From: Acinetobacter colistiniresistens
GTDB taxonomy: Bacteria > Pseudomonadota > Gammaproteobacteria > Pseudomonadales > Moraxellaceae
Direction of reading: 5' to 3'
NCBI RefSeq assembly: GCF_024582815.1
Contig: NZ_CP102099.1
Location: forward strand, 3,224,001 to 3,288,000
Length of the DNA: 64,000 nt
The notes under the pieces are model-generated. The model saw only the letters and a list, made by a program, of their open reading frames with translations, was not told where the DNA came from and ran no database searches. This document shows positions 9,588 through 20,052 of the stretch, in pieces. The translations under genes were made by a program, and so were the position numbers. Numbering within the stretch: the first letter of the stretch is position 1; each line of letters opens with the position of its first letter.

Positions 9588-11187
9588 CAAAGCAATGGGA
9601 TCATGTGTTCTGTGCAATCAAATCCTTTGTAAAGCAAAAAGTGGTTTGATAGGGACACATTGTTCTAAAGCTAAAATTTCGAAGAGAAAAATTAAAAGCG
9701 ATGAGATATGTTGGGCCGATAGTCATGGACTAAAAAAGTCATGCTCTGATCTGCTGAAAAAAAATTCTAGATTACATCCTCCAAAATTTATTAAACTTGG
9801 AGAACTCCTTAAATCATTGGTTGAAAAATCCGAGAAAGGTGAAGCTTCCTTAGAAAAATTTGTAATTGATCTTTCTGATAATGAACGCCATTTTTTAATG
9901 CAATATGCAAATGGTGAAATTAAACTTCTTATGGCTGAAATATTTAACAAGTATAATTTGGTTATTAAGCAAGATTTAATTGATTTAAAAATTCCTGAAG
10001 ATTTACCAGATGACTTTATTTTATTACTAGAAAGTTATAAGCATTTTTTTATACGAAGATATAATGTTTTGATGAGTAAAAATCATTATAGAACTCCGCA
10101 ATATATGAGGAGAAATCTAACAAAATCTATATCATTAATTCGTTATCTTAGTTCAATTGGAATGACAGACTGGTATCAAGTAAAAGATAAACATATTGTG
10201 AGTTATCTAGAAAGTACAAGAAAAAATCTTCATATAGAATTAAAAAGATTTATTAATTATGCCAATAATGATCGAAAACCATTTAAAAAACTAGGTTAGA
10301 TAAAAAAGATCTGGCTCTGCCTTAAAATCATCTGTAAAAGTAAAAACTTATACAGAGTCAACTATTGATAGTTTTTGGAAGAAATATATGCAAAACATAG
10401 TCATGCTGAATATTTGATTGCATGGTTAGTCTGCAAGTTAGGGCTTACCGTGGAATTTTCTTACAACTTAAATATGTCACAAATTGTTTTAAATAAAGAA
10501 AATAAATATATTTTTAAGCCTTATCAAGTATGGTTAAAACTACCTAAGAATATAGGCGACCTTTTTTATGAGATATTTGATCAAACTTTTCCAGATTGGA
10601 GAAGCTATGATCAAGAAAAATTAATTTTTTTGAAACCTTTTCATTCTCTATTTACTGATGCTAGTAGAGCAAGTAAGGTTCTATTAAAAGGGAAAGCCAG
10701 AGAACTACGAACTACTGCTATTATAAATTTAATGAAAAGTGGCTTTCTTGATCGAGTGACTTTACATCAATCTATTGGCGTTTCTATGCCCTCTATCACT
10801 AAGTATGAAAATATATTCTCTGTTGACCTTCATTCGACAATACAACCTCATATTATTAAAGATCGAAATAAAGTGATTCAGGGTGAATTCAATGAATCTA
10901 AGCCTTTAATTAAAGAAGTCGATAAGAAAAACATAGATATTACTTCTGGAAAGGTTATATGGTATGTATATTTATTAGAATGTGAGAATAATAAAATTTA
11001 TACAGGTGTAACACCTGATATAAATAATAGAATATTTCTTCACTATGAGGGTAAAGGTGCATTAATGACCAAATTGAATAAACCAAAAGCTTTATTGGCC
11101 TATAAGGCGTTTTCATCAAAAAGTGATGCTTTAAGCATGGAGCAACGAGTTAAAAAATGCCTAAAATTGGAAAACTACTACTTGTAA
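9580..11187 (+). pseudogene. Zinc-motif + degenerate tyrosine recombinase + GIY-YIG protein, frameshifted (third gene of island trio)
   Basis: Now read as two frames: 9580-10299 and about 10375-11187. Adding one base to the A6 run at 10285-10290, one to the A6 run at 10302-10307 and one to the T5 run at 10372-10376 gives one uninterrupted frame of 537 codons. The join reads PFKKTRLDKKRSGSALKSS and then DSFLEEIYAKHSH. Domains in order: an N-terminal Cys motif (CVLCN, then four more Cys within 55 residues); a SAM-like segment (about 155-235); a recombinase-like catalytic region keeping an ELR and a Tyr (ITKYENIF) but lacking the box I Arg; and a C-terminal GIY-YIG nuclease domain (YVYLLEC, IYTGVT, R, H, GKGA, E). 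ATG 9580 overlaps the HTH gene. Role in transposition is inferred. Confidence 0.75.
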
Positions 11188-11220
11188 AAGAATGGAATAA
11201 AAATTCATCAAATTTCGTAG

Positions 11221-11343
11221 ATGTAAATTAAATGACCATTTTCTTTACACTCATAAAACCATCCTAAAAATTACATTTTTCCTTTCATGAAATGTAAAGA
11301 AATTGAGATAATAAATCTATGTAAAGTTTAGGTACGTTTTATT
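11221..11343. promoter_or_regulatory. Possible res/crossover region upstream of serine recombinase
   Basis: Repeated ATGTAAA / TTTACAT words lie at about 11221, 11243 (partial), 11271, 11290 and 11319. They include an inverted repeat TTACATTT (11271-11278) / AAATGTAA (11290-11297). Resolvase subsites are typically spaced inverted repeats upstream of the gene, so this is a candidate recombination and autoregulation site. Confidence 0.4.
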
Positions 11344-11895
11344 ATGATTATTGGATATGCTCGGGTCAGTACACATGACCAAAATCTAGATTCACAATTA
11401 GATGCACTCCAAAAGGCAGACTGTGAACAAATTTTTCAGGAAAAGATAACAGGAAAAACTAAGGATCGTCCTGAACTGATAAGTTGCTTGAAAGCCCTAA
11501 GAAAAGGTGATGTTCTGATTGTTTGGAAACTTGATCGCCTTGCCCGTTCATTAAAAGATTTAGTCGAGATTATTACTGACTTAAATCAGCGTGAGATAGG
11601 CTTTAAATCGCTTACAGAGGCTATTGATACCACCTCTGCTACTGGCAGGCTAGTGTTCCATATTTTTGGAGCATTAGCTGAGTTTGAGCATAGTTTAATT
11701 CGTGAACGTACCATAGCAGGTTTAGATGCAGCGAGAGCAAGAGGACGTAAAGGTGGGCGCAAACCATCCATGTCTGAAAAAGATATTAAAAAGGCCCAAG
11801 CTATGTTACGAGATCCTCAAATTACTAAAACAGAGGTAGCAAAACATTTTGGAGTAAGCCGAGTCACGCTGAATAACTCACTGAATAAATCTTAG
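11344..11895 (+). CDS. Serine recombinase (resolvase/invertase family)
   Basis: 183 residues, the normal size for a Tn3-type resolvase or DNA invertase. MIIGYARVSTHDQNLDSQ carries the nucleophilic Ser in ARVST. KLDRLARSL and the helix FGALAEFEHSLIRERT match catalytic-domain blocks. GRKGGRKPSM links to a C-terminal HTH (KTEVAKHFGVSRVTLNNSL). Intact, unlike much of the island. It ends 8 bases from the converging RT gene. Its partner transposon is not seen, so it may resolve or invert part of the island or be a remnant of another element. Confidence 0.93.
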   Translation: MIIGYARVSTHDQNLDSQLDALQKADCEQIFQEKITGKTKDRPELISCLKALRKGDVLIVWKLDRLARSLKDLVEIITDLNQREIGFKSLTEAIDTTSATGRLVFHIFGALAEFEHSLIRERTIAGLDAARARGRKGGRKPSMSEKDIKKAQAMLRDPQITKTEVAKHFGVSRVTLNNSLNKS

Positions 11896-11903
11896 AATTG
11901 TTC

Positions 11904-13100
11904 TTAGTTGCTATCTAACAAGAATTTCATATATTGGGGATGTATTTTCTTAATATCTATTCCTAACCCTTGGAATAGTAAACTAATTGCATCTTCCTTT
12001 TCTTTTTGCAGTCTATTATTAAAATCTTTTAAATTTTTGGAATCAGCATCACTATAACAATGCTGATAGCCTGAAACTATCTGCTCCATCCTAGTTATAG
12101 TTTTACTAAAGTTTAGCTTCATTTTAATATTACTATTGATATTCGTTAGATGACTTAGATTATCTCTAACATTTTCAATAACATGAGGTGGAATATACCA
12201 ATCATATTTTGAATTCTCATATCGTAAGTCTAATCCTAAAAATTTACTGTTTCATTTTCAGAAATAATCTGTGTTTTTGACTTTTCATCAATTTCAGGAA
12301 GTGTTAAACCTAAGTTACTCAATTCTTGGAAAACTAATTCAAATACCTCTTTACACTGCTGTTCGGAATCAAGAAAAAATATCAGATCATCCGCATAACG
12401 GACATGTTTATATTTTTGCTTAATAAGCCAATTATCAAAATCATTTAAGTAAAATGATGCCAGTAAAGGTGATAGAGGCATCCCTTGTCTGACACCTTTC
12501 CCAATCTTAGACTCAATTAGCTTTTTATGCGTCTTTGCATATTCATGAGGAATACTTGGATCGCAGCAAATTATGGATTCAAACAAATAGAGTATGTCAG
12601 TTGGTATATTTTCTCGTATTTCCTTTAGCAAAGTTGCCCGAACTAAATTATCAAAAAACGATGCAATATCTGTTTTTAAAACAAAGGGCTTTGTATTTCT
12701 TAAATCTTTTGCCTTTTGTCTTGCTCGAAATATACCTACACCTGAAACAGAAAAATCGTTAGATTTAAGTACAGCTAACTCATGTTTTAAGTTCTGGGCA
12801 ATGTAATCAATTAAAATCATCTGCACTAGACGATCTCTAACGGTTGGTATGCAAATTAAACGTGGCTTTTACTAGGATTCTTTTTATTCTCTATAATTAC
12901 AGGATACAGTTTTTGAAATCTGTAGCTTTGAGTTTCAATTAATTTTATTAAAGACTCTAATTGAACATTTAAATTATTCTCAAATTCTTTAATTGAAACA
13001 TAGTTGGTATGATATTTTTATCATAATTTTTAATATTTTTTTGTTTGAAAATTTTAAATTTTTCATCAAAATTTTCTTTAATAAAGTCTTTAAAAAACAT
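11904..13100 (-). pseudogene. Reverse transcriptase, frameshifted (possible defence-associated RT)
   Basis: The largest intact frame, 12236-12826, contains the palm of a reverse transcriptase: GVRQGMPLSPLLASFYLNDFD and the catalytic YADDLIFF. Restoring one base at each of three places gives one frame of 400 codons from ATG 13100 to the stop at 11904. The places are the T5 run (minus strand) at 12238-12242, the A4 at 12867-12870, and the AA at 13004-13005. The joins read NFLGLDLRYENS, PSKKPRLICIPTVRDRLVQ and IIPNYVSIKEFE. The IPTVRDRLVQ block is shared by group II intron-like and several defence RTs. No maturase, retron VTG motif or retron ncRNA was seen. A free-standing RT in a defence-rich island suggests an Abi/DRT type, but the subclass is unassigned. 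Confidence 0.75.
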
Positions 13101-13166
13101 GATTGTATAACTCTTTCTTCTCCATTGCGTCCTTGTAAAGCTATCTCGCAACGGTTAAAAAGGGAC

Positions 13167-13294
13167 ACATCCATTCAAATGGTAATAGCTCTTCTCATCG
13201 GTGATAAGACTAGCCAGTCCATCCTCATGGTTCTGTTCTGATGCACATTTCTGTGTTGTCGAGCGAACCAATGGTTTACAACAGTGTGAGCAAT
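13167..13294. repeat. 128 bp direct repeat, copy 1
   Basis: Identical base for base to 13551-13678 (offset 384). Encodes the zinc-ribbon segment on the minus strand. The flanks differ immediately on both sides. Confidence 0.95.
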
Positions 13295-13550
13295 TTATTG
13301 CCATCTTTTTTCTTGAAATGCTACTATCAGTATAACATAAAACAACATCAAGAATCAACACGAAAAACTCCACAATTACCAACATAACCACCTGATTTTC
13401 CTGATAATTTTTTGACAAAAATATCAAAACCAACTGAAACAACCACTTGACAATATAGAGAATATCGGTTCTCCAAACCGCCCGTAGCCCCACGCCCACC
13501 ATCTTGAAAAAGCCAAGTACCCCCCAAGTAATGATAGCAAGGGGACTGTT

Positions 13551-13678
13551 ACATCCATTCAAATGGTAATAGCTCTTCTCATCGGTGATAAGACTAGCCA
13601 GTCCATCCTCATGGTTCTGTTCTGATGCACATTTCTGTGTTGTCGAGCGAACCAATGGTTTACAACAGTGTGAGCAAT
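13551..13678. repeat. 128 bp direct repeat, copy 2
   Basis: Second identical copy, separated from the first by 256 bp that encode the hydrophobic segment. See copy 1. Confidence 0.95.
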
Positions 13679-13776
13679 AGTAGGGTTTTAACCGACCATT
13701 TAGATATTTGAAATATATAAGAGTATTTGTATATCAGCAACATACAATAAACAATCAACTGTAATAAATAGTAAAA

Positions 13777-13804
13777 AAGCCATTTAGATAAATCTAAATG
13801 GCTT
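13777..13804 (-). terminator. Terminator of the R-M gene
   Basis: Perfect 13 bp stem AAGCCATTTAGAT / ATCTAAATGGCTT with a 2-base loop. On the minus strand a T-run follows. It lies directly after the stop at 13812. Confidence 0.85.
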
Positions 13805-13811
13805 TATATTT

Positions 13812-16800
13812 CTAAATATCCAACTTCGGTAAACTTCTCACAATTTTCATTGTTTCCAAGCTGACTGTAATCACACGCAAGAACAAATCCAATGGGTATC
13901 TAGCATCACCCATAGTTTCAATTGCCCAATCATTTGCATCGTTTACAATACCACTGTCTTTGTGTGTAGAAACACCTTGACGCTCCATAACCCATTCGAG
14001 TGCTGACTTACCATTAACCACATAGTCATACGCCTCTACAGGGATTCCACGAATAGTGATCGCATTGTTATAAACCACTGTATCTTTTTGGTCTTTTTTC
14101 GGGAATTTCATTTTAGTCACATAGAAGTCTTTATCTTCTAAATGCTTCAATGATTTATTACCCAAGTCCAATTTGGCTTTGTACGGCTCAACAGTTTCGT
14201 AGTTTAAATGCCAATGTGCTAAGTCACGCCCCGCTTTAGAAAACGCCCAAAAATCTTCGGCTTTGTTCACACAAGGGATACGAGGTAATTCTTTAGTAAG
14301 ATTGTCAGCATAACGACTACGATAATCTTCACTGTGCAATAAACCATACACATAGTAGAAAATATCTTCCTTGCTAATCGTTTCAGTCGGGTAAGCATCT
14401 GTGAAATGCTTTAAGCCTGCATCACTAATTGCATCTTTACGATTATATTGACCATCTGAGTTTTGAGCATCGGCTTGGCTAAACAAGTCAGAATCATTAG
14501 CTTTTACGGTGTTTTCTTCATAAAGGTAGAGTGGGAAGCATTGACCTTTTTCGATTGTATCTAAGCTTAAGATATTATTGCTGATTATCGTTGAAAATCC
14601 TGATCTAGCTCCAATTCCTGAAAGTTGAATTATTAAATTATTCGCATCTGCTGTTGGAAAAATTTGAGGCATCTGTAAAACCATTTCATTTAATCTACGA
14701 TTAAAATACATCCATGATTTGATAAATGGTCTATATGTAGCACTATAAATCGACTTTCTTTCAAAAGATAATCTTTTATCTTTTTAAGGTCATTTTTAAA
14801 GCTCTAGTCCAACTAATTTTTGTTGAATCAATATTGATTAACTCACCTACATCCTTATTAGGATTAGCTTTTAGTAGTGGTTGGATACGATTGTTTTCAG
14901 CATTATAAAATTCAATTAATTTATGAACATTAGCTTCTAATTTTTGTTGTGAATATTGATAAACCCAAGCATCACGATTGGTTGCTACACCCAGTGAAAA
15001 ATTATTAAACAAACTAATTGCTGTTTTAACTTTCTTATTTCCAATTTCAATAAATTCATTAAAACTATCATCACGTTGGTTTACCCAATCATTATGTGTA
15101 TCAGGTGTAATGGTCACCCAACCATCAATCGTTGAGATACCATTGATACTAACTAGGTCGGAAATTTTTTCTAATTTTTCATTCCGTGTGAGATCATTAC
15201 CTATGCTGTGATAATAGATTTGACCTTGCAGCTTAGAATTTGGATTCTTTACAAGAATTGAAATAGCTATACCAGCCATACTTCCACTACCAAAAACATT
15301 TTGCCCTTCCTGAGCAAGCCCTTTACTGAGCATATTTTTTCTAATATCACCCTTCAAATTAAATATATGTAGAGAAGAAAACTCATTCATTAGACTTTTT
15401 CTAAAACCATCCATAGCTGATTTTTCAATAAATCCACCATTGGTTACAAATCCGATTACACCACGGTCTTTAATACGATCACTTGCCCATCTGAATGCTC
15501 GAATATACGAATCATATAAACCTTTGGATAAAGTTGCTTTTGAATATTTTGCGTAAGTTTCTTCGATACGATTATCTAGGAAAGGATATTTTACATTGGC
15601 ATTATCATCATTTGCGCTGGATTGCCCAATTGAATATGGTGGATTTCCAATTATCACCCGAATATCCAATTCTTTTTGGCGTTTACGTCTTGCACTGTTA
15701 TCTACCAAAACCTTACTGACTAAATCCTCTTTTTCGTACATTTCAAAGGTGTCGGTTAAGCAAATCCCTTCGAATGGTGCATATTCAAGATCGGGATTAA
15801 CTGTTTTCATCTGATCGTGATATACGGTTTCAATGTTGATTGAAGCAATGTAATACGCCAATAAAACAATCTCATTGGCATGAATTTCATTCTTATACTT
15901 ATACGTTAAACGATCAGCAGGGATTAAACCTGATTGAAGCAAACGGTTGATAAACGTACCTGTACCCGTAAATGGATCAAGTACATGTACATTGTCATCA
16001 GCAAAGGTTTTACCAAACTCACTTTTGAGTACGTCATTCACACTATGAATAATAAAATCTACGACTTCAACAGGGGTATAAACAATCCCTAGTTTTTCAG
16101 TCATGCGTGGGAAAGCATTTTTAAAGAATGAATCGTATAGCGTTAAAATAATGCTTTGCTTACCTTCGGCAGTATTAATGCCTTCTGCTCGCATACGGAC
16201 TGATTCATAGAAGGAATTAAGAGTATCCGCTTCTTTCTCTAAGTGATGCTCATTAAGGGCATCAAGTACCTTTTGCATTGCAAAGCTCATTGGGTTGTGT
16301 TCAGCAAAGCTATGGTCTTTAAAGAGTGCATCAAATACAGGTTTAGTAATTAAATGCTGTGCCAACATTTCAATGATTTCAGCATCAGATACGCTGTTAT
16401 TCAAATCATCTCGTAATTCATGAGCAAATTCATTAAATGCTGCAATTTCATTTGTATTAGCAGGATTCTCAAGAATGGCTTGAATACGGTCAATATGTGT
16501 TTTGGCAATTTTTGCGACATCACTTGCCCAATCTTCCCAATGATGGCGATTACCGCATTTTTTTACGATCTTGGCATATAAAGCACGTTCAATCTCGCCG
16601 ACTTCAAATACCATTTCCTCTTGAACTGGTATTGGAGTTGCGGCTGTTCCAATAGACGAACCGCCTCTGGCTTGTGCTGTACCCCTTCGTTTTTTACCTT
16701 CACTTAAACCTGTTGTGTTTGTTTCACCTTCATCACCTTTGGGTTTGGCTTTTTTAGCCTTTTTAACAACCTTATCAGCAACCGCAATGACTTCCATACG

Positions 16801-18709
16801 AGATACATCTTTGCCATTAAACTCAAGTTTGTTAATCATGGCATCAAAGCGGTCATCATGCGCTCGTAGGGCATTTAATACTTGCCACACTACACGATAG
16901 GCTTCGTTATTATTTAATGCTTGTTCAGGCTCTACACCCGCAGGGATAACGACAGGTAAAATTACATAGCCCAACTCTTTGTTTGGAGCTTTACGCATGA
17001 CACGACCCACAGACTGAACGACATCTACCTGAGAGTTACGAGGTGTAAGGAAAAGCACTGCATCAAGTGATGGAACATCAACACCTTCTGATAAACAGCG
17101 TACATTTGATAAAATACGGCATGTGTTTTCAGGTGCTTGTTCTTTTAACCAAGTGATTTTTTCTTTCTTTTCTGTTGCATTCATTCCACCATCAACATGT
17201 TTTACTTGGCAGTTCAATTTCAATGATAGGTCAATGTATGGGTCTTCTTCTGTTCTGTACAAATGATCCATTTCTGCTTGTTGGTAGGCTTCAACAACAG
17301 CACTAAACATTTCAGTAATTTGTTTTGAACTTACCTTATGTTTTTTACCTTTGTATTCTTTTTCAATGACCTGACAGAAAGCAACTGCACGTTCCATTGG
17401 CTTTGCAACTGTACCATCTGGATTATATAAACCTTGTTTAGCTAGTGCTTTCCAACAGCCAACAATTTTTGCAGCATCATCAACTTTTAGAGAGTTATTT
17501 TCAGCTTTTAATAAGCTCTGTAATTGACGATTAATATGACTTTCTTCAACAGCAAGTACAATTACCTTGTAGTCACATAAAATGTCCATTTTTACTGCTT
17601 GTGAGAATGTGATGACATATAAATCATCACCATACAGTGATTTATCATCCATAGAGCAAAGGGTCACACCCTCTGTTTCTTTAGCGGTATCTCCATAAAT
17701 ACGAGGTGTAGCGGTCATGTATAGACGCTTCTTACCTTGTACATAGCTATTATCGTGAATCCGCACAAACTTGGATTCATCATCTCCCTCAAAAGTTGCA
17801 CCTGTGGTACGGTGTGCTTCATCACAAATAATTAAATCAAATTCAGGGAATCCTGCTTTTTGAGCTTCTGCAATGACATCAATGGAATGATAGGTTGAGA
17901 ACACAACATTCATGTCCTCATTGGCTTCATTCGGTTTAAATAAATCTCTTGCCTTAAATGCCTTAACTAAACTTTGGGGGTTGGTTGTAGCAGGGAATTT
18001 TAAGTCACTAATCCCAACTACAATATTGTCATCATCTTTTTTCTTACCAACATCACTATCAGAACACACTGCAAAGCTACGAATACCAATCATGGTATCC
18101 TGTGTCCATTCATCAAGTGTTTGGCTCAACAACGCAAGGCTTGGCACAAGGAATAAGACATTTTTACCACGGCCCGCTAATTCTTCTGCAATACGCAAAG
18201 AAGTAAAAGTCTTACCCGTACCACATGCCATAATGAGCTTGCCACGATCAGCCGCCGCTAAGCCGTGTTTAACAGCTTGAAGTGCAGGACGTTGATGTTT
18301 GCGTAATTGTTTTTTGTCACGAAAAATAGGCTTCACATTTGGATCAAAATCAAACTGTGTCCAGTCAATTAAGCTGCCTTCCAAATCTAATAAGGAAATA
18401 GTCGCAACAGGGGGATGTGCATCTAATAAAGATGATTTTGCGTTATCAGTCCAATCATCCGTTGAAGCCACGATATAACGATATGAAAAATAGGATTTAC
18501 CAGAGCCACCTAAAAAGCTATCAATATCTTTCTTCTGAATTTTTGTAGTGTTGTAATTTTTACACTGGATTGGATGAAATTCGCCATCCATCGTTACCGC
18601 AACTAGGTCAATACCATAGTCTCGTTTATCCGTAATATTTAATTTTTCACCGTACTTTTCCACCCAATCTGCATAAGACAAAACTTCTGTGTAAAGTTCA
18701 GCATATTTA
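13812..18709 (-). pseudogene. Type ISP-like restriction-modification enzyme, main part (split by IS and frameshifted)
   Basis: Single-chain nuclease, translocase and methyltransferase. Domains seen from the N-terminus: an Mrr-like nuclease (YGIDL and HPIQCKNY); a superfamily 2 helicase (ACGTGKT, CDEAHRT, MTATPRI, QSVGRVMRK); a coupler; an N6-adenine methyltransferase (DPFTGTGTF and NPPYSIGQ); and a C-terminal target-recognition region. The readable frame from 18681 stops at 14776, and a second frame, 14711-13812, holds the C-terminus. One extra base in each of the runs at 14793-14797 and 14781-14785 joins them (RALKNDLKKDKRLSFERKS, then YRPFIKSWMYFNRRLNE). The first ~37 codons lie beyond the IS at 19690-19799. 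Rejoined without the IS and with two restored bases, the gene is exactly 1,670 codons, similar to known ISP enzymes. As it stands it should be inactive. Confidence 0.88.
18704..18709. repeat. 6 bp target-site duplication (left copy)
   Basis: TATTTA directly before the IS; the matching copy is at 19684-19689. Removing the IS and one copy restores the R-M reading frame. Confidence 0.85.
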
Positions 18710-19683
18710 ACCCGAATCGCGGATAAGAAATTGACTTGAAAAATAAGAGGACTAGAGCCATCAGTTGAGTTACCACACCAAACTCACAACTCTAGTCCTG
18801 ATGTTCAATAGTACCGAATTATTCTGCGTAATTGATGATTTTTTTCTTAAATTTGAATCAACTTATTGGGAGTTTCTCAAACAAAACTGTGGTTCCTTAA
18901 GAATCAGAACTGCTCAACTCAAAATTTCAGAAATCTGCTTTATTGCCATTTGGTACAAATGCTCTCATTTCAATAATTTCAAAGCCTTTTTCACCTGGTT
19001 AAAAGAAGATAAAAGCCATTTATTTAAGTACTTGCCTTGCTATCAAAGGATGATTCATCTGATCAATATGCACCAATTGGCCCTACACGCTTTACATGTG
19101 GCGCTGATGAAAGACCAAACTACACAATATTTATGGATTGATTCAACAACTCTGCCAGTTTGTAAAAATCAACGGATTCAGCGTCATAAATCATTAGTCC
19201 AAATTGCATCACGTGGTAGAAGCTCAATGGGCTGGTTTTATGGCTGTAAATTACATATTGCGATGAATCAATTTGGTGAAATTGCCTGTTCTGCTTTATC
19301 GAATGGACATGTTGCTGACATAAAAATGGTTGAGCAATTGGTTGCTGGTATAGAAGCAAAACTTTACGGGGATCGAGGTTACATCAGCCAAGAATTAAAA
19401 ATCAGATTGAAAGATCAAGGTATTGATTTAATTACTTATCATCGAAAGAATATGCAGGCTATTCAACTCTGTGCATCAGATGAATATCACCTAAGACAAC
19501 GCAATAAGATAGAAACATTATTCAGTTTATTGAAGGGGCAATACAATTTAGTGACGAGTAAAGCACGTAGTATTCATGGATTTCTTGGAGGAATTTATGC
19601 CTCGCTATGCGCATATCAATTAACCCATCAAAATAAGCCAACAATTCAAATTAAGGAATCATCGGCTTAAGCAGGATCCGGGT
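18710..19683 (+). mobile_element. IS982-family insertion sequence (974 bp)
   Basis: Ends ACCCG...CGGGT with imperfect inverted repeats, about 13 of the outer 18 positions matching. Flanked by TATTTA duplications. Contains one transposase gene. Inserted in the R-M gene after about codon 37. The length is normal for the family. The IS name is not assigned. Confidence 0.9.
18801..19670 (+). CDS. IS982-family transposase
   Basis: DDE-type transposase, 289 residues from ATG 18801 (MFNSTELFCVIDDFF). The same frame extends to a TTG at 18765, which is less likely. The catalytic acidic residues sit in LWIDSTTLPVC, LYGDRGYIS and RNKIETLFSLLK, the usual IS982 D-D-E pattern. The frame is complete, so the element may still be active. 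It is antisense to the R-M gene it interrupts and fills almost the whole IS. Confidence 0.95.
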   Translation: MFNSTELFCVIDDFFLKFESTYWEFLKQNCGSLRIRTAQLKISEICFIAIWYKCSHFNNFKAFFTWLKEDKSHLFKYLPCYQRMIHLINMHQLALHALHVALMKDQTTQYLWIDSTTLPVCKNQRIQRHKSLVQIASRGRSSMGWFYGCKLHIAMNQFGEIACSALSNGHVADIKMVEQLVAGIEAKLYGDRGYISQELKIRLKDQGIDLITYHRKNMQAIQLCASDEYHLRQRNKIETLFSLLKGQYNLVTSKARSIHGFLGGIYASLCAYQLTHQNKPTIQIKESSA

Positions 19684-19689
19684 TATTTA
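19684..19689. repeat. 6 bp target-site duplication (right copy)
   Basis: TATTTA directly after the IS right end; partner of 18704-18709. Confidence 0.85.
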
Positions 19690-19799
19690 GGCTCATTCAA
19701 AAAATATTGAACCATCAAATTTTCAAATGAAGTGCCTTTATCTCTATTTGTAAGTGTAATTTTTTCGATAGATTGAAGTAAATTAGTTAAAGCTGACAT
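19690..19799 (-). pseudogene. Type ISP-like R-M gene, N-terminal fragment cut off by the IS
   Basis: From ATG 19799 the minus strand reads MSALTNLLQSIEKITLTNRD, then KGTSFENLMVQYFLNEPK. Joined across one TATTTA copy it continues YAELYTEVLSYADWVEKYG into the main part without a shift. GGAG sits about 10 bases before the ATG. This is therefore the true 5' end of the gene at 13812-18709. KGTSFENLMVQYFL resembles the start of other ISP/Mrr-helicase proteins. Confidence 0.88.
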
Positions 19800-19829
19800 T
19801 CTGAATAAGCTCCAAAAATTTTAAGTGTT

Positions 19830-19843
19830 TTTACACTAAAATT
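19830..19843 (-). promoter_or_regulatory. Shared AATTTTAGTGTAAA element upstream of the R-M gene
   Basis: Minus strand AATTTTAGTGTAAA about 31 bases before ATG 19799. The same 14-mer occurs at 21721-21734 upstream of the HipA-like unit. Here it is part of an inverted repeat AGTGT-TTTT-ACACT. May be a common promoter or operator; function not shown. Confidence 0.4.
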
Positions 19844-20052
19844 TAAAAATATATTGATGTGAAATTTAACATATTTATAAAAAGGCATTAGGAAATATAA
19901 GGTTTTTGAATTTCTTTACTAATAAAAATAAGAACAGTATGTGAAAAAGAAGAATTATTAAATACACATATTATCTAGGCTTTAGACTGTACATTTTACC
20001 GCCTGAGCCATGTATAAGATTACATCATGGGCAGTAACGACAAAAGTTGATG
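19844..20052. other. AT-rich intergenic stretch
   Basis: No gene, RNA or strong hairpin recognised between the R-M 5' fragment and the small minus-strand gene. Confidence 0.6.

Larger units (their letters stand above)
13155..13740 (-). pseudogene. Zinc-ribbon membrane protein gene with internal 128 bp duplication
   Basis: Minus-strand frame with a zinc ribbon-like start (CSHCCKP, then QKC, NGC), a hydrophobic central region with at least two membrane segments (13295-13550), and then a second copy of the ribbon beginning MAINCSHCCKP. The two ribbon segments are encoded by identical 128 bp repeats. The upstream copy has no ATG/GTG before the Cys motif and only a TTG at 13655. The downstream copy has an ATG but ends after the ribbon in VPF and a stop. 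The layout suggests a tandem duplication or recombination that left neither copy complete. Function unknown. It lies between the RT and R-M genes, all on the same strand. Confidence 0.5.

Noticed and set aside
12989..13174. 61-codon minus-strand frame overlapping the RT start
   Set aside because: Out of frame with the repaired RT and overlapping repeat copy 1; treated as a shadow frame.
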